64,000 nucleotides of DNA, from the NCBI GenBank assembly GCA_024220505.1, contig JAKZZE010000021.1, positions 372,001 to 436,000 of the forward strand, written 5' to 3'. Origin of the DNA: Rhizopus arrhizus. Its lineage: Eukaryota > Mucoromycota > Mucoromycetes > Mucorales > Rhizopodaceae. Positions 9,715 to 20,095 of the stretch are shown in pieces. Within the stretch, counting starts at the first letter, position 1; each line of letters begins with the position of its first letter. Under the pieces are notes generated by a model. The model was given only the letters and a program-made list of their open reading frames with translations, was not told where the DNA came from and did not search any database. The translations under genes were made by a program, and so were the position numbers.

Positions 9715-12543
9715 ATGACAGAAGCCCATTCCAATGAGGAGACGTGCTCCTTAAACGAACGGGTATCTTTAGAGGACTCCAGAATAGATTCACAATCTGC
9801 TCAACCCTTGACGGCTGAGCTCCTGGCCGAACAAAATGAACTGACTGAAGTATTACCGAAACCCAATGCAATTCGAGCTTGGGCTGCTGATTTGCCACAA
9901 GCACCAGATTCTGTACAACCTGCATTGACTAGCTCGCATGTATTTGAAATGGATACACCAGATAATGGAGGAACAATTCATGAGACGAAGGATGTATTTA
10001 CTGAGACACAAAAAGTTGCTTATGTTGGACTTTGTTATCTCACTAGTCTTGAAGTGGTTCACGATTATCAGGGAAAAGAGTTTGCATTAGCAAGGATGAG
10101 TGCTGACAATTGGCAGAGAAAATTAATGCGAATGCTTTATGCACATATGGATATTTCAAAAGAGGAAATCAAGATGATCGAGTCATTATCAAAACACAGT
10201 ATTTTACCAACGGATCTTGTTCATCAGTTTACAGCTCAAGGCGATACGGCAGAGATCAAGCTGGACGACTTTTTCAAAAATAACAATAATACGATGGAAG
10301 ACAAAGTGATAATTGACCTACGTTGGACAGTAATTTGTGATTTATTTTTAATTTGCCTCAGTATAGAGAACTACGATGCTCGTTCAAGAGTGTTTGTGGC
10401 TCGTATTGCTTCTTACCTATCTCTTGATTGGTTTCAAGTCGTTGGATTTGAAAAGAGAATAGCTGAACATCTCCTTCTTCAAGATGCCTCCTGGGAAACA
10501 GAGACAGTCAACAGTATGGCAACAACCGTGACTAACATGACGATGACTAATGCAGAAGATGACGGCTCTATCAAAAGCCATCAGGAACGCCACAGCAGAA
10601 ATAAACAACGAAAGAGAAGACGTTATGTGATGGTCGGCTTAGCAACCATTGGGGGTGGTCTTATCTTGGGTCTTAGCGCAGGGCTGATGGCCCCTATGAT
10701 TGCTGGCGGTATTGGCGTGCTCTTATCTACTGTAGGGGTTACTGGTACAGCTGGCTTTTTGGGTGGCACAGCAGGTATTGCACTCATTACTGGAGGTGCT
10801 ACTGTTGCTGGTGGACGTAAGATTTTTTTTTAAGTTTAGTAAATTATGTAACATGTATAAACTCCTTTTTATTTAGGTATTGGTGGCAAAGGTATGAGTA
10901 GACGTATGAAATCTATCGATACATTTGATTTTCTTCCTGTATATACGGAAGAAAATGTCAATTGTATTATTACCATTACCGGGTAAAAGGAAAAAAAAAT
11001 AGAATTTTTGTTTCAATTACCAAACAAGATACACTTTTTATAGCTGGCTGCCGAATGCAAGTAAAGAAGAAGCTTCATTACCTTTTAGTACGTTGGACCA
11101 TCTGATGGGTGATCACTATACGTTGTATTGGGAACCTGAAATGCTTGAAGAGCTTGGTAGTGCCTTTAAAATTCTTGCAACTGAAGCTGTCACTTTTTCA
11201 ATTCAACAAGCGTTAACACATACAATTATGGGTGCGCTTTTGGCTGGACTTGCATGGCCTCTTGCATTGACCAAATTGGGCTACATGGTGGATAACCCCT
11301 GGGCCAACGCCTTGGACCGATCGAAAGTAGCCGGTCTAGTTTTAGCAGACGTATTAATGAATCGCAACTTAGGTGCAAGGCCTATTACACTCGTAGGGTT
11401 TTCACTTGGTGCACGTACGATCTTTTACTGCTTACTCGAATTAGCGCGAATGAAAGCATTTGGACTAGTCGAAAATGTGATACTATTTGGTACACCTGTT
11501 AGTGCCTCTGAAGCTCAATGGAAAGAATGCACAACGGTTGTATCTGGTCGGTTTGTGAATGGTTATGCTACCAATGACTGGTTACTTGGCTTTCTCTTTC
11601 GAACCTCCACCGCTGGTTTAGGTAACATTGCTGGTCTGCGTCCAATTTTACATATTGAAGGAAATCGTGTACAAAATTTGGACTGCACAGATTTAGTCAC
11701 TGGTCACTTGAGCTATCGAACAAGCATGCCTAAGTTATTGAAACGCGCTGGTTTTGTGGTAACATCTGAAGAACTACCGGTGTTAAAAGAAAAGTCTACT
11801 AGTGGAGGCTTTGCTAGTTTTATGAAATCCAGAAGCAGTGGTAGTCCAACAGAGAAAGATGACGAGGTAAATTTTCTTTTTTAAGGTCTTATTTGAATAA
11901 CATAATGCGTAATTAGATTGATGTTAAGAATAAATATGTTGATTCTATGAAAATGACAAGCTCATTGTCTTCTGGAAAAGCATCAATACAGATAATACCC
12001 AAGACCCAATCATCCGAATCTATAAATAATAATCGAAATAGTAGCAGTACTGAAACCATACCCACGCCCTCCATCTCCACCATACCCAGTAGCAGTTCAT
12101 CTTCACATGAGAAAAAGGAAACGACAGACTGTGAAATAATTGCAGACATAATAGCAAATGCCACCGCAGCAGCGTCTTCTAAATCAGGTCCCTATAGTTC
12201 ACTTTCTTCCGGGAAGGCATCTATTACCACGCGGCCTAGAAGATCCACTTTAAACAGCTTATTAAGTCGATCGAGATCTGAACCTATCAGCATAGCCAAT
12301 ACTGATAAACGACAATCTACAAATAGTATTCATGGCAGGTCGTCTTTGATGTTTGGGGCTAGTTTGTTTGGTAACAAGAAAAAAGCTGAAGAAGATCCGG
12401 TGAAAAAGGAGCTCAAGGATGCTGGTGTTGAAATCAAAGAAATCAAAAGTACGTTAGGCTGCTTGGTTGTACCTAAAGATGTTAGTGACCCTATGCCGCA
12501 AGTAAAGCTTGAGCTTCCTCAACATGCCTTATTGAATAGATAG
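9715..12543 (+). CDS. DUF726 / TMCO4-like membrane alpha/beta-hydrolase
   Basis: 885-aa protein of the DUF726 family (animal TMCO4, yeast Mil1/Yfl034w). Four exons: 9715-10816, 10877-10982, 11044-11866 and 11917-12543, with introns of 50-61 nt. Residues about 300-365 form glycine-rich hydrophobic segments (YVMVGLATIGGGLILGLSAG and on), likely membrane-inserted. After them comes an alpha/beta-hydrolase core with a nucleophile-elbow motif GFSLG at about residue 521, followed by NVILFGTPVSA and YATNDWLLGFLF, both typical of this family. The N-terminal 80 residues and the C-terminal 220 are polar and Ser/Thr/Lys-rich, probably disordered. The GxSxG Ser suggests lipase or esterase activity, but substrates of the family are poorly established. 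The first exon starts at the only upstream ATG, after a pyrimidine-rich leader. Confidence 0.9.
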
Positions 12544-12716
12544 AAAAAAAATTGTATATTTGTTTCCAAATTTTTTGTACAGTAGAATGTTTTTGCCCTC
12601 TTTTCGTTCTTATATATTTGAAATAAAATTGTTACTTGGTTGCATGAGAAATTTCGCCTTCACTGGGTTGAAGTGGCCCCTTTTTTTTAACGTTTTGTGT
12701 AACGGAAGACTCTTTG

Positions 12717-12723
12717 TGAGTCA
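12717..12723 (+). promoter_or_regulatory. Candidate Gcn4/AP-1-like site before GluRS
   Basis: TGAGTCA, 59 nt upstream of the glutamyl-tRNA synthetase ATG. In ascomycetes this heptamer is bound by the amino-acid-starvation factor Gcn4/CpcA, which controls several tRNA synthetases. A single 7-mer is weak evidence. Confidence 0.3.
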
Positions 12724-12782
12724 AAAGTAAGTCACCTTATAAATGTTTTTCAGCAAAAAAGTTTTAAACTCTTTTCGTTAAC

Positions 12783-15147
12783 ATGAGTCCTATTCAACTT
12801 GTAGTTGCTGCTAAAGCATCTCCATTCAGTTATGGTAAATCTTTAAACTAGGAAGAATTGAAAAAAATGGGTTAACAATATAACTGTATTTAGGTGTGCT
12901 TGCTGTTGCTAGCTACATCAACAATGTCAAAAAGGACTCTATCAATATTGAATTGCGAGACGTAAAGAACCTTGAAGGAGCTTCTAAATCCACTGCTTCT
13001 ATTAGCTATAATGGGTAAAAACTATAAACGTAAATCCTCTATTATTATTGTATTTATCTTTAAGAATTTCTTTATTAACGCAGTGAGAGCTATGATACCG
13101 TCAATGCTATAGCCCGTCTTTTGACTAGACTTCACCCTGAGGCTGGTCTCTATGATCTCAAGGATCCTTTAACATCCACCTTGATTGATCAATGGCTCGA
13201 TTTTGCTGAAAAAGAACTGTCCACCTCTGATTTTAAGACCTTGGATGCCAGCTACAAGAAACTGAACAAGTATTTAACACTTCGCTCTTATCTCGTCGGT
13301 TATCAAGCAACTGTTGCTGATTTTATTATCTGGGGTGCTTTGAGAGCTTCTCCCGTTTTTGCTCGTATTGTAAAGACAAAGAAAGAAACACTAGGCACCT
13401 ACCTTGTTCGTTGGTACGAACATGTTTTGTCTTTGGATGCTGTTGAATATGCTTTGACAGCTGTTCAAAAACAAGATAAAGCTTCCAAGGTATACGACGA
13501 TTGTATAAACAATACATCAGATTCTATTATAATTTCCTAACAAAATAACTATAGAGTAAGACTACTGATCAAGGTAAATTTGAGATTGGCTTAACTGAAG
13601 CTGAAATGGGTAAAGTTTGTACCCGTTTCCCTCCTGAACCGTCGGGCTATCTTCACATTGGTCACGCCAAGGCCGCTCTTCTTAACCAGTACTTCGCTGA
13701 AACTTACAAAGGAAAATTGATTATCCGTTTTGACGATACCAATCCCAGCAAAGAAAAGACTGAATTTGAAGAATCAATCAAAGAAGATTTAGCACTGATA
13801 GGCGTTAATTCATCTATTGTCTCTCACACCTCTGATTACTTTGATCAAATGTATGAATTAGCTTTGAAAATGATTAAGGAAGGTAAGGCCTACTGTGATG
13901 ATACGGATCAAGCCACTATGCGTGAGCAACGTACTGCCCGGGTACCCTCCAAGTGCCGTGATCTATCTGTTGAAGAAAACCTTCGTCGATTTGAGGAAAT
14001 GTCCAAGGGCTCTGAAGAAGGCTTGAAGAACTGTTTGCGTGCTAAAATTGATTATGCCAGCCCTAACGGAACCATGCGTGACCCTGTCATCTATCGTTGT
14101 AACTTGACTCCTCACCACTATACCGGTGACAAATGGAAAGTCTACCCTACTTATGACTTTGCCTGTCCCATTGTAGATTCCATCGAAGGCGTCACCCATG
14201 CCTTGAGAACTAATGAATATCGTGATCGTAATGTACAATTTGACTGGATGATTAACGCACTTGGTCTCCGTCCTGTCAAGATTTGGGACTTTAGTAGAAT
14301 CAACTTTGTATACACACTCTTGTCCAAGAGAAAGCTTACCTGGTTTGTTGAAGAAGGTCTTGTTTCCGGTTGGGATGACCCTCGTTTCCCTACTGTTCGT
14401 GGTATTCGTCGTCGTGGTATGACTATTGAAGCTTTAAAGCAATATATCCTGATGCAAGGTGCTTCTCAAAATACTTTAATGCTCGAATGGGACAAACTTT
14501 GGGCTTTGAACAAAAAGGTCATTGACCCTATTGCCCCTCGCCACACTGCTGTTCTCAAGGAAGGCGCTGTTATCTGTCAAGTTTATGATGCCCCTGCTGA
14601 AATAAAAGAAGTACCTATTCACAAGAAGAACCTTACCCTTGGCAATAAGAAGACCCACTATGGTCCCAAGATTTACTTGGATCAAGAAGATGCCAAATCA
14701 TTGAAAGAAGGAGAAGAAATCACTTTGATGGACTGGGGAAATGTCTTTGTTCGCAAAGTTGCCAAAAACGAAAAAGGCGAAACTACTAACGTTGAATTGG
14801 AACTCCATCTCGAGGGTGACTTTAAGAAGACCAAAAAGAAATTTACGTGGTTGGCTGCTAACGAAGATGCTGTTGATGTTCTCTTGCTTGATTATGATTA
14901 CTTGATTACAAAGAAAAAGGTTGAAGAAGGCGATGAAGTCAAGAACCTTGTTACCCCTGTGAGTGAATTCAAGAGTGCTGCTATTGCTGACGGCAACATC
15001 AAGCAATTGAAGAAAGGTGATATCATTCAATTTGAGCGTAAGGGCTATTATATCCTTGACGCACCTGCTTCTGGCTCTGAACCTGCTCATTTCATCTGTA
15101 TTCCTGACGGTAAAGCTGCATCTATGGCCTCAAAAGCTACCAATTAA
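12783..15147 (+). CDS. GUS1: Cytosolic glutamyl-tRNA synthetase
   Basis: Charges tRNA-Glu with glutamate in the cytosol. Four exons: 12783-12834, 12894-13014, 13084-13489 and 13555-15147; 723 aa, near the 708 aa of the yeast enzyme. Residues 1 to about 180 are a GST-like domain (SYGVLAVASYINN, later YLVGYQATVADFIIWGALRA) that in yeast binds the cofactor Arc1. The class I catalytic core starts at CTRFPPEPSGYLHIGHAKAA, containing the HIGH motif; the KMSKS-equivalent loop is LLSKRKLTWFV, as in eukaryotic and archaeal GluRS. The archaeal/eukaryotic-type beta-barrel anticodon-binding domain follows, up to a polar C-terminus. The absence of a presequence indicates the cytosolic form. Codon use is strongly biased, consistent with high expression. 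Confidence 0.96.
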
Positions 15148-15285
15148 AGAAAAAATGTATATTATAAAATAAAAAAGATTGTATTTTCTTTTGTGTAGAA
15201 TAAAAAACAAGAAGCTGTTTATTATAAACTATGTACATGATATTTATGAAACTGTGTACAAAGAATGTATTTTATAAATATAGTT

Positions 15286-16393
15286 TTAAGAAAGGGCTAT
15301 TTTTAATTGCTGTTTTTGATCTTCGGTTAAAGAAGTAGGGAATTTGACTTCGTAAGTAATAATTAGAGAGCCTTTTTTGCCTGTTTTAGAATTAGGCATG
15401 CCTTCACCTGATATATGAGACTCTTGACCGGACTGAACGACTGATTTGGTATTATTTACACTCAGAGTACGATCATCCAATGTTTTGATCTTTTTTTGAA
15501 AGCCAGTTAATGCTTCGAGTAAAGTTAGTTGTATCGTCATGCGCAAATTGTCTCCTTCGCGTTTGAACACAGAGTGTGGTTTTTCTTCCAAGACAAACTC
15601 GATATCTTGGGTCGTACCGTTTTCAAGTTCGTCTCCTTCTCCGGGGAACCGAATCTTGGTACCCGCTTTCCATCCGGGTTTGACATTAATTGTAAGAATT
15701 TTATCTGTTTGAACAGGTTGACCGGATGCACCATCACGTAGTTTACGGGTTACTTTTAATCGTTTTGTACATCCTTTATAAAGATCTTCTAATGATACAG
15801 GGAAAGTGCGCTTAATGGCAGGTGGTTTTTCAGGCTCTTGTGATTGATGCTGCTGTCTAAATCCACTAGTACGATGGAATCCGCTTCCCATACCAGGCAT
15901 TCCACCAAAGGAAGAGAAGCCACTAGGCATACCAAAGCTATCATCCATACCACCAAAAGATGAAAAGAAATGCTTGAAGATATCATCAGCATCGGAAGGA
16001 CGGAAGCCACCAGGTCCTCCAGTGCTTGAAGAAAAATGGAAGGTGCCACCACCAGGAAACCCACCAAAACCTCCACCGGAAGCTCCTTCTTCACTAGATG
16101 GTGGCGCACCACCTTTGAGCCCTTCTTCACCATATTGATCAAATATAGCTCTCTTGTTTTTGTCACTTAAAACTTCATAAGCTTCACCAATTTCTTGAAA
16201 TTTAGCATGAGCGATATCCGCTTTATCTTTATTTCTATCTGGATGCCATTTTAAAGCTAATTTTACTTGTGTAAATAATAATAATATCAAATTTTGGATG
16301 AATTACCCTACCTAGTTTACGATATGCTTTTTTGATTGTATCATCATCTGCGTCTCTGGAAACGCCAAGGATTGCATAGTAATCTTTACCCAT
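15286..16393 (-). CDS. SIS1: Class B (type II) DnaJ / Hsp40 co-chaperone
   Basis: Hsp70 co-chaperone of the Sis1/DNAJB1 type. Two exons on the minus strand (16393-16312 and 16256-15286) with a 55-nt intron inside the J domain; 350 aa, matching yeast Sis1 at 352. Start [20 protein letters not shown]; the J domain contains the Hsp70-stimulating HPD in ALKWHPDRN, then [11 protein letters not shown]. Residues about 75-150 are a glycine/phenylalanine-rich linker. There is no CxxCxGxG zinc domain, so it is not class A. The two C-terminal beta domains ([20 protein letters not shown], then [10 protein letters not shown]) bind clients. The gene ends 138 nt beyond the stop of the convergent GluRS gene. 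Symbol given by family; the exact ortholog is inferred. Confidence 0.93.
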
Positions 16394-16449
16394 TTTTAAT
16401 AAAACAAGTAAGAAGAAGAGTAGTTATACATAAAACGACCCCATTTAAA

Positions 16450-16466
16450 CCAATGGAGTGACGTAA
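16450..16466. promoter_or_regulatory. CCAAT box and CRE-like site before DnaJ
   Basis: CCAAT at 16450-16454 and TGACGTAA at 16459-16466 lie 57-73 nt upstream of the DnaJ ATG (gene on minus). CCAAT is the HAP/NF-Y core and TGACGTAA a CREB/ATF-type octamer. Matches are exact but short, so the assignment is tentative. Confidence 0.3.
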
Positions 16467-16785
16467 ATTAAACTTTGATGAAAACTCCGTGTATAATCTT
16501 TCGAAAATGCTGGAAGTCTGTTTTGTTTTTTAGAAAATGTAACTTAATGAAATGGTGTAACAAACATGAAATAAAGTAGGTAAAGAAATTTTATACACAA
16601 ACAAGTTAAACACTATGGATGTGATCCCTGAATGTTATTTCTTTACAGTAATTGTCGTTCACGCTTTCAAGAAACTAATCAAAACAAAAATAAAAAACAA
16701 GATTTTGCATTTTTATGTCATTTTTTGTACACAAGTGAAAAAGTAGGTGAAAAAAGTGGAGCGAAAAAGAGGTTGTGTAATGCAT

Positions 16786-17559
16786 TTATGATCTGGGCTT
16801 TTCCTTCTTTTCCTTGTACAAAGCAAGGAGAGAGACACCAGCGACCTTGACAATCTTGAAACGGACACCAGGAATATCACCAATAGCACGACCCTTACGA
16901 CCGAAACCGGCAATTAAGACTTCGTCGTTTTCATCAACATAGTTCAAACAACCATCGTTAGGGACGAAAGCAGTAACTTTCTTACCGTTCTTGATTAATT
17001 GAACACGGACACACTTACGAATGGCAGAGTTAGGTTGCTTGGCTTCAACACCAATCTTTTCGAGAACGATACCTTTGGCGTGAGAAGAACCACCAAAGGG
17101 AGAAGAGCGGAAAGCAGTTCCGAGAGCTCTCTTCTTGTATTGTTTATCGGCCCAGCGTTGATCACGACGGTGAATACGGAGCTTACGAGCAGCGTTCAAA
17201 CCTCTAGGTTGTCCTTTACCTAAGATAATGGCATTTAATCAATAACTGTTGTTTTCTTTTTTCATTTTGGTTGTAGCCCATTGTAAATACTGTCTTCTTC
17301 CTCTTTGAAAAACTGTTCCTTTGTCATTTCTTCAGTTAAATTTAAGCAACACATTTATAGCAGTGATTTTCCGATCATATCATGCCTTTCTGGTGGGAAT
17401 TCTGATTTTAACTGAAATTCTGAATGTATGGATATGTCGTATAGTATATAATCCATCCATTTAATGTCGTTAATTTAATGATGCTTAATCTAATGATCCA
17501 CAGCTCGTTTCTTATAGTATATTACAATGTGCTTCAACCCATATGTTAAGCTTACCCAT
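16786..17559 (-). CDS. RPS23: 40S ribosomal protein S23 (uS12)
   Basis: Decoding-centre protein of the small ribosomal subunit. Two exons: a first exon of only 4 nt (17559-17556, ATGG), a 336-nt GT-AG intron, and the second exon 17219-16786. The product is 145 aa, exactly the yeast length: it starts [20 protein letters not shown] and contains [20 protein letters not shown], the loop whose proline is hydroxylated in other eukaryotes. The start was found by looking for a donor giving phase 1; ATGG followed by GTAAG fits exactly. A 27-nt palindromic element shared with RPS3 lies 78 nt upstream. The intron is far longer than most in the window; no snoRNA boxes were evident in it. Confidence 0.95.
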
Positions 17560-17637
17560 GATTACGAGATATTTTCAAAAGAAGGCTGCTACTCTTTGGC
17601 AGACGTTGTTATTAAAGAGGTGGATAGAGCAGCTGTA

Positions 17638-17664
17638 CCGGAATAAAATAGTCCGGTTCGGAAC
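17638..17664 (-). promoter_or_regulatory. Candidate ribosomal-protein promoter element (RPS23)
   Basis: Matches the RPS3 element at 20 of 27 positions without gaps; core on the plus strand TCCGGTTCGGAAC. It lies 78 nt before the RPS23 ATG. See 1584-1610. Confidence 0.5.
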
Positions 17665-17805
17665 TAAATGCTGCTGCCGAAAAAAGATGCTCTATCACTG
17701 ATACAAATAATCTTTTCACTTTGAAAAATGTGAATCATTTTCATTGGTAAAAAAAAAAAGCTTTTACTTTGTACAATTCAATTATACAAATTTTGTTCAT
17801 TCTGA

Positions 17806-17900
17806 AAAAATAAACGGCAACTTCCGAAAAATAAATGGCGGTTACCTAAAAATAAACAGCACTACCTGATAAATGTTTAGCAGTTTGCTAGCAAATAATT
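17806..17900. repeat. Array of a degenerate 21-nt unit
   Basis: Three consecutive units spaced exactly 21 nt (ATAAAC at 17810, ATAAAT at 17831, ATAAAC at 17852), each followed by a G(G/C)C..(T)TACC-like segment, plus one or two weaker units up to 17900. Similar 20-21-nt units, inverted, occur at 24135-24215. Possibly subterminal transposase-binding repeats of a DNA transposon. Confidence 0.5.
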
Positions 17901-18100
17901 GTCGCTCTTAAAATTTTACTTTGTCTTTTTGGGCCGAGTCAAATTGGCGTTACTGAGGGATTATTGTCGGCTATGATGTAAAGGTTTTATTTCTTTCCCT
18001 TCGCTCTAACAATTGAATAACATGACAAAAAATACATTTTTTATGAAGACGGACACAATAATTCCTACAATAAGGATAGAGAGAGAGAGCCTTCGACCCG

Positions 18101-19228
18101 ATGGAAGGTGTGTTAACCGAAATCAGAGATCTAAACGTAGTACTTGATACCATAACGAGCCAAAAGTCCTATTTGAGTCTCAAACCAGCAGAGAAAGAAA
18201 CTACTGCAAAATATTCAACAAAAAAGGCTATAGAAGTGGTCAAGAAAGCAGTGTCTACAAAGACTACAACGACCAAACCAGAGAGATACTTATTGACCGA
18301 ATGATCGAGGGTCCTACGGAAAGAGGAAGTGACTTTGCATGAAAAGGATCTTGTAATTTAATCCTCGTACTGCTATGCGCTTGTGGAAACACTATCAAGA
18401 AACTGGGAAGGTAGTTTACAAAAAGTTATAAAGAAATCCTGGACGATCCAACTCACTGACTACTAAGCATGAGCAGCACATTCAACAAATAGTAGAAAAA
18501 GTCTTACAACTTTGTGCTGATGACGTTATTGTTTCTCGAAAATCACAGTTTGAGGACTTAAAGATTTCAAAGTCTCAAATGAACCATCACTTGAGAAACA
18601 ACATGTTCATTTCGATAAAGAGGCCAACCTTCAACCCTGTGACAAGAAACTCTGACAATAACTTGCAAACGAGATACGAGGAGGCGACATTATTATTGAA
18701 GAGTCTACTATAGAGTACTTTGGTGTGGAAGAGATTACTGCCATCGAGAACAACAAACCAGTAGCAAAAGGCACAACCAATGCCCACTTTGTAAGATCTA
18801 TAAGTGAGCTTCTTGATATCATGGACATGGACGAAAGACTTATGGGCAGTTATCTTGTAATAAACTATTGTACTATTCATAAGTCTCATCCAATGATAAG
18901 AAAAATTGACAGTAGAGGTTATAAAGTAATGTACTTACCTCCTTGTTCACTAGAGCTCAACCCAATTGAGCAGTTTTAGGCTATAGTTAAAGGAAAACTC
19001 AAACATCGTCAAATGAAAACTTATCGAGCCAAAGTGCTGATGCTTGTAATCAAGTTCTTTATGGCTTCTCTAGTCAAATCATCCACTGTTGTAATAAAAC
19101 ACCGATGTGAACATGCTTTTAAAATCATATTATGGTATTTTCATAACACCATACATTTTAAGAACATAAACCTTGCGAGAATTGGTATGGTTAAAACAGT
19201 TTTATTGGTTTCAGCAAAGGACTTTTAA
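18101..19228 (+). pseudogene. IS630-type DDE transposase pseudogene
   Basis: Decayed transposase of the family abundant in Mucorales. Readable pieces in order: a polar N-terminus (18101-18303, ends in a stop); a helix-turn-helix-like region (AMRLWKHYQETGKVVYKKL, about 18370); SQMNHHLRNNMFISIKRPTF (about 18570-18630); and a C-terminal catalytic part with YLVINYCTIHKSHPMIRKID (second catalytic Asp replaced by Asn) and LPPCSLELNPIEQF followed by a stop. The region that should hold the first catalytic Asp is missing between about 18690 and 18730, so an internal deletion has occurred. Multiple stops and at least two frame changes: clearly inactive. Flanked on the left by the 21-nt repeat array. 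Confidence 0.75.
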
Positions 19229-19929
19229 TGGATATTTTGATCAGTGAATATATCATCATTATGCAGTGCCATTACAAGATGACGGTCCAAGATTTTATAA
19301 TCATCAAATATGCTCTTAACATATTTATCATTGAGGTTTGATGGAAAAACATAAAGAACTTGACACATTCAGATGCTAATAACTTTTCGAGTCCTACCTA
19401 CTATGTGTAACTACTATTCTATGTGAATCTAGAAAACAAGTATCTTCTACTGCAAGCTACTATATGGTGTAAGCTCATTGTAAGCGCATTGCTATTATTC
19501 AGTTGTGGCTGTGTTTGAATAAATCTATATAAATGGGATGGGAGTATTTCCTTTTAACATTTAAATCAATTTCTGGAGACATTTTTTTTCTTTTTGTTCG
19601 CATATTTCACTCATGAAAACACATTGGAAAATGAAAGGAAAGCAAAAGGATACTTTATTCTCTTCAAACCAAAGAAGCCATCTAAGAGCGAAAATGATAA
19701 GCTTCATATCTAATAATGGATCGAAATATCACTGACCACAAAATTGATACTATTATAGACTCGTTTGAATTATATGTAGCTCAGTCAAAGACAGCTTTCA
19801 TTTGGACAAATCAAACTTCCCCTTTTTATTATGACAAACAACAAAACATCAGTGATAACCTTTATTAAATACGAGTATTTAATTTCATTTTTCATTTTCA
19901 TTTAATTATATAAAAAACTAAGCCTTGAC
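19229..19929. other. Intergenic, no gene seen
   Basis: AT-rich DNA to the right of the transposase relic; no supported gene. Confidence 0.5.
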
Positions 19930-20095
19930 TTTTTTCGCAAGAAGCCAAGGTAAAACTTGAATGGTTTTTTTCGCAAGAAACCAAGAAAACTTGATATGAT
20001 TTTTTTCGCAAGAAACCAAGAAAACTTGATATGATTTTTTTCGCAAGAAATCAAGAAAACTTGTGTTTTTTTCGCAAGAAACATGTAAACATGAA
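19930..20095. repeat. 35-bp tandem repeat, five units
   Basis: Five copies of a unit containing TTTTTTCGCAAGAAACCAAG; the TCGCAAGAA core recurs at 19935, 19971, 20006, 20041 and 20072, i.e. spacings of 36, 35, 35 and 31 nt. The second to fourth units are nearly identical. A minisatellite inside the gene-poor segment; no function visible. Confidence 0.85.

Noticed and set aside
14698..15090. 130-codon minus-strand frame inside glutamyl-tRNA synthetase
   Set aside because: Lies fully opposite a conserved exon; shadow of the real frame.
17220..17555. Intron-encoded C/D snoRNA in RPS23
   Set aside because: Looked for RUGAUGA and CUGA boxes in the transcribed strand; no correctly spaced pair found.
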